A stretch of DNA of 64,000 bases from Dolichospermum sp. UHCC 0259 (GTDB taxonomy: Bacteria; Cyanobacteriota; Cyanobacteriia; Cyanobacteriales; Nostocaceae), in assembly GCF_009711935.1 (NCBI RefSeq), contig NZ_VIKX01000187.1, positions 58,402-122,401 on the forward strand, given 5' to 3'. This document shows, in pieces, positions 45,205 through 55,050 of the stretch; positions within the stretch are counted from its first letter, which is position 1, and every line of letters begins with the position of its first letter. The notes under the pieces are model-generated. The model was not told where the DNA came from and did no database searches. It worked only from the letters and a program-made list of their open reading frames with translations. Made by a program: the position numbers and the translations under genes.

Positions 45205-46929
45205 CTAATAATGGTTTCCTACTTTACGGTGGTGTACTGCTGTCATTGCGTCAGGGTTAGATACTCTACCGGCGTAAGCTGTGCTGTATACTGCCCAATG
45301 ATCGCCACAATCCATGCGGCTGACGACTTCGCATTCTATGTATGCTAGGGCATCTGTAAGGATGGGTGCGCCATTTTCGGCGGGTTGGGTTTTGACTCCT
45401 TGAAAACGATCTGCACCAGGGGCAAATCTTTTTAAGAAGTGTTTCATTAATGGTTGATAGTTGCCTTCTTCGAGTACATTAAGAACGAAGCGATCGCCTA
45501 CTTGCATGAGTGATTCTATGGCTCTATCTTTGGCGACGGCGATGGAAAAGCCCAAGGGTTTAAAGCTGGCTTGACTTACCCAGGAGGCTAACATGGCACT
45601 GGATACGTCATCTTTTTTGGCGGTGATGATATATAAACCGCCGCTAATTCTTCCCAAGGCTTTATCTAAATCAGCACCAAGAGATTTCATGGCTTTGATA
45701 CTTTTGTCTCTTGTCACCCATTGTCCTAAGTCTGTACCCGCTTCTTCGCACTTTTTGTAGATGTTGGCTGTGGGTGTGTCCCGAATTTCAATCACGGGGA
45801 AAGCAATATTTAAGCCTAACGCCCGGAATTTATTTAAGAGTGGATAGGTAGGTTCATCATCTCCTCCACCGGTTTCAAAAATGCCAATTGCTTGTTTTTC
45901 TTTGGCAGAACCTAAAACGGTACTAAGTGCAGCTTGAATGTTAGAATTGCTGGATGCTGGGGGCATTCCCACGACTAAACCTGTACAACGTCCTACCAGT
46001 TCTCGCAATTCTTGTAATTCGTTAACGCTGGCTAAATCTACGACTTCGACAGCGACACCAGTTTTTGTAATCCCGTTAGCGATCGCTTGGGCAATGCGAT
46101 CGCCAAAACCGTACTCGGAGACGTAAAATATCCCTACAGGGGTTTCCGCTTTGGTTTGTCCTTGACTCCAACTGCGATAACGTCCGGTTAATTCTTCAAC
46201 ATTATGGTATAATAGTGGTCCGTGTCCGGTGGCAATCATGCGAATTGTTTTCAATTCTGCCATGCGCTTCATTGCGGAAAGGACAGAACGGGCATTTGGT
46301 CCCATTAAACATTCGTAGTAATATTGAAAATCGGCTTCTATTGCTGCCAAATCGTCATCAAAGGTACTTTCTGAGCAGTAATGTAACCCAAAAGCATCGC
46401 AGGTGTAGAGAATTTGGGTTTTGTGGTCAAAGCTGAAAATGGTATCCGGCCAGTGTAAATTAGGAGCAATGACAAATTCAAATTCATGACCATTGCCTAA
46501 ATCTAAGCGATCGCCATTTTTGACAATTTTGCGGTTAAATGGTTGATGTACCATATCTTCCAAAAACTGAATTGCCACTTTTGACGCAACTACAGTTATA
46601 TTTGGCGCAAGTTGTAACAAGTCTTTTACTAAACCGCTGTGATCTGGTTCAGTGTGACTAACAATTAAATAATCAATATCTTGGGGATTGATTAAACCCG
46701 TGAGAGTATCAAAATAAAGTTGGCGAAATTTTTCATGGGAGGTATCAACCAGGGCTATTTTTTCACCCCGAATCAGAAAAGAGTTGTAGGTTGTACCATT
46801 TTGTAAGCCAAATTCAATATCAAAGCGATCGCGGTCCCAATCCAAAGACCGAATTGCGGTAGTATTTTCACTAATCTCTACAGTATTTATAGTCAGACGC
46901 TTTTCTAGTTTATCGGTGAGCAATACCAT
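45205..46929 (-). CDS. flv3: Flavodiiron protein, Flv3 type
   Basis: The 574-residue protein has the same three-domain plan as the downstream gene but with a complete diiron motif: SHTEPDHSG (His92, Glu94, Asp96, His97) and ATGHGPLLYHN, the canonical set. That marks it as Flv3 or Flv4. The tandem order, with no intervening small gene as in flv4-flv2 operons, supports Flv3 with Flv1. In heterocystous species an adjacent pair is often the heterocyst-specific flv3B-flv1B set; that assignment is inference. Confidence 0.9.
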   Translation of the reverse strand: MVLLTDKLEKRLTINTVEISENTTAIRSLDWDRDRFDIEFGLQNGTTYNSFLIRGEKIALVDTSHEKFRQLYFDTLTGLINPQDIDYLIVSHTEPDHSGLVKDLLQLAPNITVVASKVAIQFLEDMVHQPFNRKIVKNGDRLDLGNGHEFEFVIAPNLHWPDTIFSFDHKTQILYTCDAFGLHYCSESTFDDDLAAIEADFQYYYECLMGPNARSVLSAMKRMAELKTIRMIATGHGPLLYHNVEELTGRYRSWSQGQTKAETPVGIFYVSEYGFGDRIAQAIANGITKTGVAVEVVDLASVNELQELRELVGRCTGLVVGMPPASSNSNIQAALSTVLGSAKEKQAIGIFETGGGDDEPTYPLLNKFRALGLNIAFPVIEIRDTPTANIYKKCEEAGTDLGQWVTRDKSIKAMKSLGADLDKALGRISGGLYIITAKKDDVSSAMLASWVSQASFKPLGFSIAVAKDRAIESLMQVGDRFVLNVLEEGNYQPLMKHFLKRFAPGADRFQGVKTQPAENGAPILTDALAYIECEVVSRMDCGDHWAVYSTAYAGRVSNPDAMTAVHHRKVGNHY

Positions 46930-47196
46930 AACGCCCCTCCTTAAAAAATTGAGTATTTATGCCTTTCCCCTATTGTGGCACAGCTTGAATATTAATTTTT
47001 ATTAAAAAACCTATAGCTAAGTTAAGAAAATTAAATTGGTATATAGATAATAAACAACGATTCAAGAGGGCGCAGGCCCTGCGCCCCTACAGGCTTGACG
47101 ATTTGCTATTTAAGTGCATACTGCTATATTTTTAGCAATCAGCTATCAAAAAAAGACGGAAATATCAATCTATGATAGCTGAATAATTTGGTGATC

Positions 47197-48459
47197 TCAG
47201 CGTTTGGCTAGTTGTGGAGTTTTTCCTTTTAAGCCAATCATTAATTTTAGTGCGAATATTTTGACGATAGGAACTCGCTGCATAATCCATAAACCTAAAC
47301 GGCGAATTATGACTATTGGTAAGAAGTTGTTAGAAAAAACCCGATCTAATAAATCGGTGAAACCTAATATTGCCAGGTTTTCTTTTTTTCTCCAGTTTTC
47401 ATATTGTTTGAGTACGGAAATATTGCCAATATCTTGACGATTTTGATGTGCTGTTTGGATGATTTCAGCTAATGCGGCTGCGTCACGAATCCCTAAGTTT
47501 AAACCTTGTCCACCGACGGGATGACAGTTATGGGCAGCATCACCTATTAATGCTAATCTGGGGAGAACATAGCGATCGCTCTGCATTAACTGGACCTGAA
47601 AAATAAATCTGTCTCCCAATAATTCCAATTTCCCCATTTGATCACCATAGCGTTTAGTCAGTTCTGCCAAAAATTCCTGATCATTCAACGCACACAAAGC
47701 TTTTGCTTCTTCATGGGGTGCTGTCCAAACAATGCGACAACGGTTTCCTGGTAAAGGTAAAATTGCAAAGGGACCACTTGACCAAAACTTTTCGTAAGCG
47801 GTGTTATTGTGATATTTTTCTGGTTTTACAAAGGCCACAATACATGATTGCCAATATTTCCAACCTTTGGTTTTAATTCCCGCAGCTTGACGAATGGGAG
47901 ATTTAGAACCATCGGCAGCTACTAACAATTTACTGCGAATTGTCTGATTTTCGTCGCCAATTTTGATGTTAATTTTAACTATATCTAACTGATTTTCTGT
48001 ATTGATAACTTCCGCTGGACACAAGATGGTTACATTTGGACAACTTTGCACAAATTCCTGTAAAGGTGCTAACAGTGCAGAATGTTCCGCCACATAACCT
48101 AATTCTGATGTCCCTAAATCATCGGTTTGGAAGTTCACCACATCAGGATAATCAGCATCAGATAGACGCACTTGGTTATATTTGGCAACATTGGGGAGAA
48201 TTTTGTCCCATAAACCAATTCCTTGGAAAATTTGTGCTGATAACATATGTACAGCATAAGCCTGTCCTTTAGCCACTGCGGCTGATGCAATTCTAGCTTC
48301 AATGAGGAGAATCTTTAAACCAGAGTCTTTTAAAGCTGCGGCTAGGGTTAAGCCGACAATTCCACCACCGACTATGACCAAATCATAATCATATCCCCAG
48401 GAGGTTTCTGTGGGGGTGTGGGGGGATGAAAGAGTGGGAGTAAGCGGGGAGAGGGACAT
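47197..48459 (-). CDS. FAD-dependent hydroxylase, UbiH/Coq6 family
   Basis: The 420 residues start with the FAD-binding DYDLVIVGGGIVGLTLAAALKD, have VAADGSKSPIR in the middle and GDAAHNCHPVGGQGLNLGIRDA, the second FAD motif of aromatic-ring hydroxylases. In cyanobacteria family members are thought to act in quinone ring or isoprenoid modification; the substrate is not shown by sequence. The C-terminus has a hydrophobic helical segment (IVIIRRLGLWIMQRVP). The gene stands alone. Confidence 0.85.
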   Translation of the reverse strand: MSLSPLTPTLSSPHTPTETSWGYDYDLVIVGGGIVGLTLAAALKDSGLKILLIEARIASAAVAKGQAYAVHMLSAQIFQGIGLWDKILPNVAKYNQVRLSDADYPDVVNFQTDDLGTSELGYVAEHSALLAPLQEFVQSCPNVTILCPAEVINTENQLDIVKINIKIGDENQTIRSKLLVAADGSKSPIRQAAGIKTKGWKYWQSCIVAFVKPEKYHNNTAYEKFWSSGPFAILPLPGNRCRIVWTAPHEEAKALCALNDQEFLAELTKRYGDQMGKLELLGDRFIFQVQLMQSDRYVLPRLALIGDAAHNCHPVGGQGLNLGIRDAAALAEIIQTAHQNRQDIGNISVLKQYENWRKKENLAILGFTDLLDRVFSNNFLPIVIIRRLGLWIMQRVPIVKIFALKLMIGLKGKTPQLAKR

Positions 48460-48777
48460 TGTGAAGATAAATTACATAGTTTTAATTATTATTGTGACGC
48501 GATCGCCACTGATGATCAAGATAAATAAAGGAAACGATCACGGATTTTACGGATTTCACGGATTTCACGGATTAAATAATGATGAAGTAATTATGTAATT
48601 CTTAACTTTGTGATCGTTCTGTAATTCTATTTTATAGAGTTTAAGTTATGAATACCATTGGTTTACCCGATTGACTTTTTGAGTTGATCACTTTGTCCTG
48701 CTGTGACAGACTCGATAGTGAGATTGATGTTATTTTGTTTTTGCACAAACTCTTTTATCCCCATCGCCATACAAACT
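48460..48777. other. Divergent spacer with short CACGGATTT repeat
   Basis: CACGGATTT/CACGGATT repeats occur near 48540-48572, and an HIP1-type site precedes them. No gene; it serves as the divergent promoter region of the hydroxylase and phosphatase genes. Confidence 0.5.
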
Positions 48778-49416
48778 ATGACACTCAATTTATATTTACT
48801 GCGACATGGCGAAACTACTTTTAGTCAAAGTGGTAATTTCTGTGGTGAAACTGATGCAGATTTGACAAAAGAAGGGATGCAAATGGCATCCAGTTTTGCT
48901 GATGTTTATCAAAAATTGGACTGGTCGGCGGTTTATGTTAGTCCGATGAAACGCGCCATTGCCACTGCCAAGCCATTTTGTGATGCTACTGGGATGAAGA
49001 TGCAGGTGCGGGAAGGACTCAGGGAAGGTAGTTATGGACAATGGGAAACTAAGAGTAAATCCTTTGCTCAAGAAAATTACGCAGAAAACTATGTAAAATG
49101 GTTGACAGAACCTGCTTGGAATGCACCTATTGGTGGAGAAACTGCGGTGGAGATTGCTAACCGTTCTATGCCTGTAATTGCGGAAATTCAAGAAAAACAT
49201 CCCCAAGGTAATGTTTTAGTGGTTTCCCATAAAGCCACGATTCGGATTATGCTTTGCAGTTTATTGGGGATTGATTTGGGACGGTATCGCTATCGGGTGA
49301 ATATTTTGGTCGCTTCAGTGAGTATGGTGAAATTTGATGTGAATGGTCCTTTATTGGAAATATTAGGCGATCGCCATCATCTACCAGATCATATCCGCTC
49401 TCGTCCCGGAACATAA
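48778..49416 (+). CDS. Histidine phosphatase family protein
   Basis: The 212-residue enzyme has the phosphohistidine motif LLRHGETTFS (His10), GETDADLTKEGMQMA, SPMKRAIATAKP and VVSHKATIRIML with the second catalytic His. It is a phosphoglycerate-mutase-like or phosphatase-type enzyme; the substrate cannot be told. I start at the ATG at 48778; an upstream ATG at 48703 would add 25 residues that do not fit the family. A terminator lies about 135 bases downstream. Confidence 0.88.
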   Translation: MTLNLYLLRHGETTFSQSGNFCGETDADLTKEGMQMASSFADVYQKLDWSAVYVSPMKRAIATAKPFCDATGMKMQVREGLREGSYGQWETKSKSFAQENYAENYVKWLTEPAWNAPIGGETAVEIANRSMPVIAEIQEKHPQGNVLVVSHKATIRIMLCSLLGIDLGRYRYRVNILVASVSMVKFDVNGPLLEILGDRHHLPDHIRSRPGT

Positions 49417-49551
49417 TAAATCAAAACTTTTTAAACACCTTCTTATTCACCCTCAAGCCAAAATATTTCCATTAACTCTACTTTAGGTAGTAGCAATATT
49501 TCTTGAGGCTGAGTAATCTTAAACTTATTAATGCCTGAAAAACGTGTAAGT

Positions 49552-49580
49552 ACCCTGGAAATAATTTCAGGGTCTTTTTT
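49552..49580 (+). terminator. Rho-independent terminator after phosphatase gene
   Basis: ACCCTGGAAAT and ATTTCAGGGT form a hairpin followed by a C and a run of T (49575-49580 and beyond). Confidence 0.8.
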
Positions 49581-49591
49581 TCTTTTTTTTT

Positions 49592-49714
49592 AGGACTTAC
49601 GCAAGTGTCACACTAAAAATTTGTTGTAGGGTGCGTCAGATATCAACAATCTGTTTATTTACAGGATTTATGCGGTCTGACGCACCCTACCAATGTGCCA
49701 GTTGCGTAAGTCCT
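49592..49714. mobile_element. MITE-like element with AGGACTTACGCAA ends
   Basis: The perfect 13-base inverted ends AGGACTTACGCAA / TTGCGTAAGTCCT enclose 97 bases with an inner palindrome (GTAGGGTGCGTCAGA and TCTGACGCACCCTAC). No ORF is present. A clean target duplication is not visible because of flanking T-runs. Confidence 0.65.
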
Positions 49715-49790
49715 GTTTTTATCGAAAGCAGGGATAGAGAGTAAGGGGAAAATTATTATTACCCATTACCCATTACCCATTACCTATTAC

Positions 49791-51569
49791 CTATTTTCGA
49801 GCAAAATGTTTTTCCATGATTTCTAAAATCATGGGTGCAGCGACACTACCACCACCACCACCGGAATGTTCAGCAAAGGCTACCACTAAAACTTCTGGCT
49901 TATCCGCAGGTGCATAAGCGCCAAACCAAGCGTGATTTTCTTTAACTTTTCCCCTCCAAGCTTCTGCTGTACCACTTTTACCAGCTATAGGAGGAAGAGA
50001 AGGGACATTTAATACCTTACCTGTACCTTCAGTAATTACCTTTCGCAAGCCATCACGCAAAATTTTAATGGTTATGGGTTTGAGATTTAATGATTCTCTC
50101 CAGCTTCTAGCTTCTTCATTATCCTTCAATAAATGTGGTTGGACTCGATAACCACCATTGGCAGGTACAGCAAACATCACAGCGGTTTGTAAAGGAGTAG
50201 CTTGTAAAGCCCCTTGGCCAATGGACATATTTACTGTGTCACCGACACTCCAAGGTATCTTCCATGCTTTCCGCTTCCAATTATCATCGGGAACTAAACC
50301 TTTAGCTTCTTCTGTAGTAAATTCAAACCCAGTTTTTTGACCAAATCCATATTTACGAGTCCATTCAATTAATGTTGGTCCACCAACTTTCTTAGCAATT
50401 TGATAAAAGAAAGTATCGCTACTCCACTGCATCGCCCCGACAAAACCCAAAGGTCCAAAACCAGCATGATTCCACTCACCAAACCTAGTTCCACCAATAG
50501 TTAAAGAACCATAGGTTTGCAATACTGTATCAGGAGCAAATTTACCTGATTCTAATGCAGCCGTTGTCGTGACGATTTTAAATGTACTGGCTGGAGGAAA
50601 GGCGCTAATGGCCCGATTAACTAAAGGATGACCAGAACCTTGAACGGTTTCCCAATCTTTTTGAGAAAGTTTTTGTTTAGAAAATATATTGGGGTTAAAA
50701 GTAGGATGAGACACCATTGCTAATACAGCCCCATTTTTGGGGTCAATTGCCACTATTGCGCCATTGCGTTTACCTAAAGCTTTTTCGGCGGCCATTTGCA
50801 TATCTAAATCTATAGTTAAGTGCAAATCATTACCAGCTTTTGCTTGTTTACTTCCCAATACTCGTAAAGGCCTACCGCTACCATCTACTTCTACCTGCTG
50901 ACCGCCCCATTCACCTCTTAACAATTTTTCATAAGCTTTTTCTACCCCCATTTGACCCATAACATCTCCCAATCGGTAGCCCTCTACTTTCTTTTTCTCT
51001 AACTGTTCAGCGGTGATTTCACGGGTATATCCAAGTATGTGAGCCAACTCTTGACCATGAGGATAATAACGAACAGCTTCTGTATTTATTTCTACTCCTG
51101 GTAGTTCATTTTCATACTCTTTCAGTGCTGTCACCTGTGCTTCGTTTAAATTGCGAGAAATGCGAATTAGTGATGAAGGATTGACAGCAGATTGCTCAAG
51201 TATTTTCTCAATATCTGTTTGGGGAGTGTCGAGAATTTTTGCTAAACGTGGACCGACTACCGACCAAGAGAGTTTGGTATGTGCCATTGGCCATAAGTAC
51301 ACAGAGCGGGGATAACGAGTGCTGGCTAATAATTTACCATTCCTGTCAAAAATATTACCTCTTTCTGGTTGTTTGGGAATAATCCGAATGCGGTTGGATT
51401 CTGCCCGAATGCGGTGATTTTTTCCTTCGATAATTTGTAAATATATTAATCTAGCGCCGATTCCAGATAACATTAATAATGTGAATAAAATTACAAATGT
51501 GGATTGGACACCACGTCCAACTGTGCGTGTATTTTTTGTTATACTAAGTAATGATGGTAAAATAGTCAT
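49791..51569 (-). CDS. mrdA: Penicillin-binding protein 2 (transpeptidase)
   Basis: The 592-residue protein has one membrane segment (FVILFTLLMLSGIGARLIY), the dimerisation domain, then a transpeptidase domain with the SxxK motif in PPASTFKIVTT, and KSGTAEAW near the end. It crosslinks peptidoglycan during elongation. I start at the ATG at 51569; the longer frame to 51647 only translates the GGGGACT/CAGTTGT repeats (MSVVSCQLFPVPSPQSP), which no relative has. A gene symbol is used by similarity. Confidence 0.9.
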   Translation of the reverse strand: MTILPSLLSITKNTRTVGRGVQSTFVILFTLLMLSGIGARLIYLQIIEGKNHRIRAESNRIRIIPKQPERGNIFDRNGKLLASTRYPRSVYLWPMAHTKLSWSVVGPRLAKILDTPQTDIEKILEQSAVNPSSLIRISRNLNEAQVTALKEYENELPGVEINTEAVRYYPHGQELAHILGYTREITAEQLEKKKVEGYRLGDVMGQMGVEKAYEKLLRGEWGGQQVEVDGSGRPLRVLGSKQAKAGNDLHLTIDLDMQMAAEKALGKRNGAIVAIDPKNGAVLAMVSHPTFNPNIFSKQKLSQKDWETVQGSGHPLVNRAISAFPPASTFKIVTTTAALESGKFAPDTVLQTYGSLTIGGTRFGEWNHAGFGPLGFVGAMQWSSDTFFYQIAKKVGGPTLIEWTRKYGFGQKTGFEFTTEEAKGLVPDDNWKRKAWKIPWSVGDTVNMSIGQGALQATPLQTAVMFAVPANGGYRVQPHLLKDNEEARSWRESLNLKPITIKILRDGLRKVITEGTGKVLNVPSLPPIAGKSGTAEAWRGKVKENHAWFGAYAPADKPEVLVVAFAEHSGGGGGSVAAPMILEIMEKHFARK

Positions 51570-51570
51570 A

Positions 51571-51652
51571 AGAACTGGGGACTGGGAACTAGGGACTGGG
51601 GACTGGGGACTGGGGACTGGGAACAACTGACAACTGACAACTGACAACTGAC
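51571..51652. repeat. GGGGACT and ACTGACA STRR arrays
   Basis: Six GGGGACT-like heptamers (to about 51623) then four CAACTGA heptamers lie between the PBP2 and potA genes. Confidence 0.8.
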
Positions 51653-51685
51653 AAGATTAAATATCAGGGTATTCTACTGAAGATT

Positions 51686-52822
51686 ATGGCTCAAACTGCG
51701 ATGCAGAATCAAAGAGGTTTAAAACCATTACAGCCACTTGATGTTGAATTGCGTAATGTATTCAAGTTTTTCAACCAAGAACCCGCAGTACACGGAGTGG
51801 ATTTGGATGTTAGACAGGGAGAGTTCTTTAGCATTTTAGGTCCCTCTGGTTGTGGAAAGACAACTACACTCCGCTTGATTGCTGGATTTGAAAGGGTGGA
51901 TGCTGGTAAATTACTGATTCAAGGCCAGTTAATGACTGATGTTCCTCCTTATCGGCGACCTGTGAATACTGTATTTCAAAGTTATGCTTTATTTAATCAC
52001 TTAAATGTGTGGGAAAATATTGCTTTTGGATTGCGATTAAAAAAAATATCCAAATCGGAAATTGCTAGTCGCGTCACAGATGCTTTGAAGCTAGTAAAAA
52101 TGGAAAGTTTGCGATCGCGTGTTCCTAGTCAACTCTCTGGTGGTCAACAACAGCGGGTAGCCTTAGCAAGGGCTTTGGTGAATCGTCCCGCAGTTATCCT
52201 CCTCGATGAACCTTTGGGAGCATTAGACTTAAAACTTCGCAAGGAGATGCAAGTTGAATTATCCAATCTTCACAAGGATTTAGGGTTAACTTTTGTGATG
52301 GTGACACATGATCAGGAAGAAGCATTATGTTTATCCGATCGCATTGCGGTGATGAATCAAGGCAAAATAGAACAAATTGGTACTCCTAGTCAAATTTACG
52401 AACGTCCGCAAACACCTTTTGTGGCTGACTTTATTGGTGATACTAATCTATTTAGCGGTGAAATTGTGGAAGTAGATGCAGAATCTGTGAAAATTTCTAC
52501 TAAAACCGGATTAACCATGATTGTTAGTCGTCACGAACAAACTCCTCTAGAAATAGCCCAAAATGTTGTTGTTAGTGTCCGTCCTGAAAAAATTCAACTT
52601 TCCCTTTATCCCACTAATATACCCACAAACTGTTTCGAGGGACGGCTAATTAATGTCATGTATTTAGGAACTCATGTTAATTATGTTGTGGAACTAATTA
52701 ATGGTGTTAACCTCAATGTTTTACAACCTAATACTTATGGCAGTTTACCAGATAGGAATACCCCCATTTATGCTTGGTGGGAAAAATTTGACTGTCTAGC
52801 TATTAGTCAAGATGTAAATTAA
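51686..52822 (+). CDS. potA: Polyamine ABC transporter ATPase
   Basis: The 378-residue ATPase has LGPSGCGKTTTLRLIAGF (Walker A), SQLSGGQQQRVALARAL (signature), VILLDEPLGALD (Walker B) and a C-terminal TOBE domain typical of the PotA/UgpC type. It powers uptake of a substrate such as spermidine or putrescine. It is followed directly (stop at 52822, next start at 52823) by potD. Confidence 0.9.
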   Translation: MAQTAMQNQRGLKPLQPLDVELRNVFKFFNQEPAVHGVDLDVRQGEFFSILGPSGCGKTTTLRLIAGFERVDAGKLLIQGQLMTDVPPYRRPVNTVFQSYALFNHLNVWENIAFGLRLKKISKSEIASRVTDALKLVKMESLRSRVPSQLSGGQQQRVALARALVNRPAVILLDEPLGALDLKLRKEMQVELSNLHKDLGLTFVMVTHDQEEALCLSDRIAVMNQGKIEQIGTPSQIYERPQTPFVADFIGDTNLFSGEIVEVDAESVKISTKTGLTMIVSRHEQTPLEIAQNVVVSVRPEKIQLSLYPTNIPTNCFEGRLINVMYLGTHVNYVVELINGVNLNVLQPNTYGSLPDRNTPIYAWWEKFDCLAISQDVN

Positions 52823-53905
52823 ATGACTAACAGACGTAATTTCCTCAAAAAAATGGCGGCATTTTCTACCTTATCTTTAGGTAGTTGTGGTTGGCGACTA
52901 GCTAATGTGGGGTCAAACTATGTTAGCTCTAATCAAAGTGACAAACTATTTATTTATACCTGGACTCAATATACAGATAAAGAATTACTAACTACCTTCA
53001 CGACCCAAACAGGGATGAAAGTAATAGCCGATGTATATGAATCTAATGATGTCATGTTGGCTAAGTTGCAAGCTGGAGGTGGTGGTACTTATAGCATCAT
53101 TTACCCCTCCGACTACATGGTACAAAAGATGGCAGAAAAAGGGTTATTAATAGAAATAGATCATAGCCGTTTAATTGGCTTGGATAATTTATTTCCCCAA
53201 TTTAATAATCCTACTTATGACCCGAATAACCGTTATAGTATTCCTTTTAATTGGGGAACAACAGGTTTATTATATAACTCAGAACAACTGACAAATGCAC
53301 CAGAAGATTGGGAGTATCTTTGGCAAAATCAAGACAAACTAAATAAGCGGTTTACCTTACTCAATGATGTGCGAGAGGTGATGGGTGCAACCTTGCGAAT
53401 GTTAGGTTATTCCTATAATTCTCAAAATGAAACTGAAGTTAAACAAGCATATCAGAAATTGCAGATATTAAAACCTGCGATCGCCGCTTTTGATACAGAC
53501 GCTTGGCAAAATAAGATTCTGGCGGGAGATTTAGCGATCGCCATGTGTTATTCTGCTGATGCAGTCAAAATTTGTAAGGAAAATCCCAAGCTCAAATTTG
53601 TAATTCCTCGCAGTGGTTCCTCATTATGGACTGATACTATGGTCATTCCCAAATCTAATCCTAATATAGCTGGTGCTTATGCCTGGATTAATTTAATTTT
53701 ACGACCAGAAGTAGCAGCAAAAATTTCCGAACGTTTATATATTTCTACTCCTAATCGAGCAGGATTTGAACAACTACCAAAAGCCATTCAAGAAAACACT
53801 AATTTATTTCCCCCTGAATCACTTTTAGCTAAGTGTGAACGTCTGACACCTTTAGGAACATTTGAAGAAACTTATGAACGTTATTGGACTCAATTACTAA
53901 CTTAA
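52823..53905 (+). CDS. potD: Polyamine ABC transporter substrate-binding protein
   Basis: The 360-residue protein starts with a twin-arginine region (NRRNFLKK, Arg4-Arg5) and a lipobox (SLGSC, Cys22), so it is probably a lipoprotein on the periplasmic side. The body, with LFIYTWTQYTDKELLTTFTTQTG, AMCYSADAVKICKENP and AYAWINLILRPEVAAKISE, fits the PotD/PotF extracellular solute-binding family. The ligand is inferred as a polyamine. It is second in the potA-potD-potB cluster. Confidence 0.88.
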   Translation: MTNRRNFLKKMAAFSTLSLGSCGWRLANVGSNYVSSNQSDKLFIYTWTQYTDKELLTTFTTQTGMKVIADVYESNDVMLAKLQAGGGGTYSIIYPSDYMVQKMAEKGLLIEIDHSRLIGLDNLFPQFNNPTYDPNNRYSIPFNWGTTGLLYNSEQLTNAPEDWEYLWQNQDKLNKRFTLLNDVREVMGATLRMLGYSYNSQNETEVKQAYQKLQILKPAIAAFDTDAWQNKILAGDLAIAMCYSADAVKICKENPKLKFVIPRSGSSLWTDTMVIPKSNPNIAGAYAWINLILRPEVAAKISERLYISTPNRAGFEQLPKAIQENTNLFPPESLLAKCERLTPLGTFEETYERYWTQLLT

Positions 53906-53909
53906 AAAT

Positions 53910-53943
<34 letters not shown>

Positions 53944-54019
53944 AAAGAAGAAAGAAGGAGTAAACTAAATATTAATATCTCATTCAAGTGCATACCGCTA
54001 TATAATCATTAATTTGCAA

Positions 54020-54901
54020 ATGGAATCTTCTAACAACCTGAACAAAATAAATAAATCACAACCTGATTGGAAAAATTGGCTGCCAACCTGGGGATTATTA
54101 GCACCATCTGGTATTTGGTTGTTAATGCTGCTAGTTTTACCAACATTAATAATTTTTGAATTAAGTTTAGTCCCAGATATTCGACCAGGAGATTTAGTAA
54201 ATCCCAGTGGTTTAGATAACTATATTCGCATTTTTGAACCAATTTATTTAAAAGTGATATTTAATTCACTTTTTCTGGCATTTGGAACTACTATCATCAC
54301 CTTAATTTTAGGCTTTCCCGTTGCTTATTGGATTGCTTTGATAGCACCAAAACGGTGGCAAAATTTGTTATTATTAGCCTTTGTTTTGCCTTTGTGGACT
54401 TCTTCCTTATTGCGTTCTTACGCATGGATTACAATTTTGCGTCCCACCGGATTATTAAATAGTATATTAGCCAGTTTTGGTTTACCCGCTATCAATATTT
54501 TGAACAGTAACTCAGCGGTATTAATTGGTATGAGTTACAGCCTGTTACCATATATGGTATTAATTTTATATGCTTCCTTAGAAAAGTTAGATAAACAATT
54601 GTTAGAAGCTGCTGCTGATTTAGGTGCAAATCCCATGCAAACCTTTTGGAAAGTAACTGTACCTCAAGTTTTACCAGGAATCGCTGCGGGTTCGCTGCTA
54701 GTTTTTATTACTGGGTTAGGAGACTTTATAGACCCAGAATTACTGGGTGGTGCTTCGAGTATGACCGCTGCGCGGTTAGTTTATAATCAGTTTCTGGGCG
54801 CTAGTCAAAATTGGGGTTTTGGTTCAGCATTGAGTATGGCATTGATTTTGATGGTGAGTATTGCCATTTCTTTCGTGATTAAATTTGATCAAACTAAATA
54901 A
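54020..54901 (+). CDS. potB: Polyamine ABC transporter permease (PotB type)
   Basis: The 293-residue membrane protein has about six hydrophobic segments and the binding-protein-dependent permease loop EAAADLGANPMQTFWKVTVPQVLPGI. The length is normal for PotB. The ORF could begin at a TTG at 54014; I use ATG at 54020. The usual second permease gene (potC) does not follow; instead the next 200 bases hold a palindromic repeat and an opposite-strand gene. The transporter therefore lacks one permease here, unless potC is elsewhere or PotB forms a homodimer. Confidence 0.88.
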   Translation: MESSNNLNKINKSQPDWKNWLPTWGLLAPSGIWLLMLLVLPTLIIFELSLVPDIRPGDLVNPSGLDNYIRIFEPIYLKVIFNSLFLAFGTTIITLILGFPVAYWIALIAPKRWQNLLLLAFVLPLWTSSLLRSYAWITILRPTGLLNSILASFGLPAINILNSNSAVLIGMSYSLLPYMVLILYASLEKLDKQLLEAAADLGANPMQTFWKVTVPQVLPGIAAGSLLVFITGLGDFIDPELLGGASSMTAARLVYNQFLGASQNWGFGSALSMALILMVSIAISFVIKFDQTK

Positions 54902-54941
54902 TTGTGGTTCTACCGTTCCCTTTATGTAAAACAATATTTAT

Positions 54942-55050
54942 TGTAGGTTGGGTTGTTCGCGTTAGCGTTGCGGAGCAATTGGGACGAAACCCAACACCTC
55001 CTACTATCCTCTCGCTAATGTTGGGTTTCACTTCGTTCAACCCAACCTAC
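54942..55050. repeat. TGTAGGTTGGGTT palindromic repeat, long copy
   Basis: TGTAGGTTGGGTT at the left and AACCCAACCTAC at the right enclose a 109-base segment with an inner GCGTTAGCG region and GAAACCCAAC/TTGGGTTTC. It lies right where potC would be expected. Confidence 0.75.

Larger units (their letters stand above)
49417..49790. other. Spacer with terminator and MITE-like element
   Basis: Contains the terminator at 49552-49580 and the inverted-repeat element at 49592-49714, plus ACCCATT heptamers near 49757-49790. No gene is seen. Confidence 0.6.

Noticed and set aside
43389-46929. flv2/flv4 operon
   Set aside because: The gene normally between or beside flv4 and flv2 is absent, so the Flv1/Flv3 assignment is preferred, though not proven.
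48703-48777. Upstream start for the histidine phosphatase
   Set aside because: The additional 25 residues do not fit the family, which starts just before the RHGE motif.
51570-51647. N-terminal extension of PBP2 (MSVVSCQLFPVPSPQSP)
   Set aside because: It is only the translation of STRR units; the family start lies at 51569.
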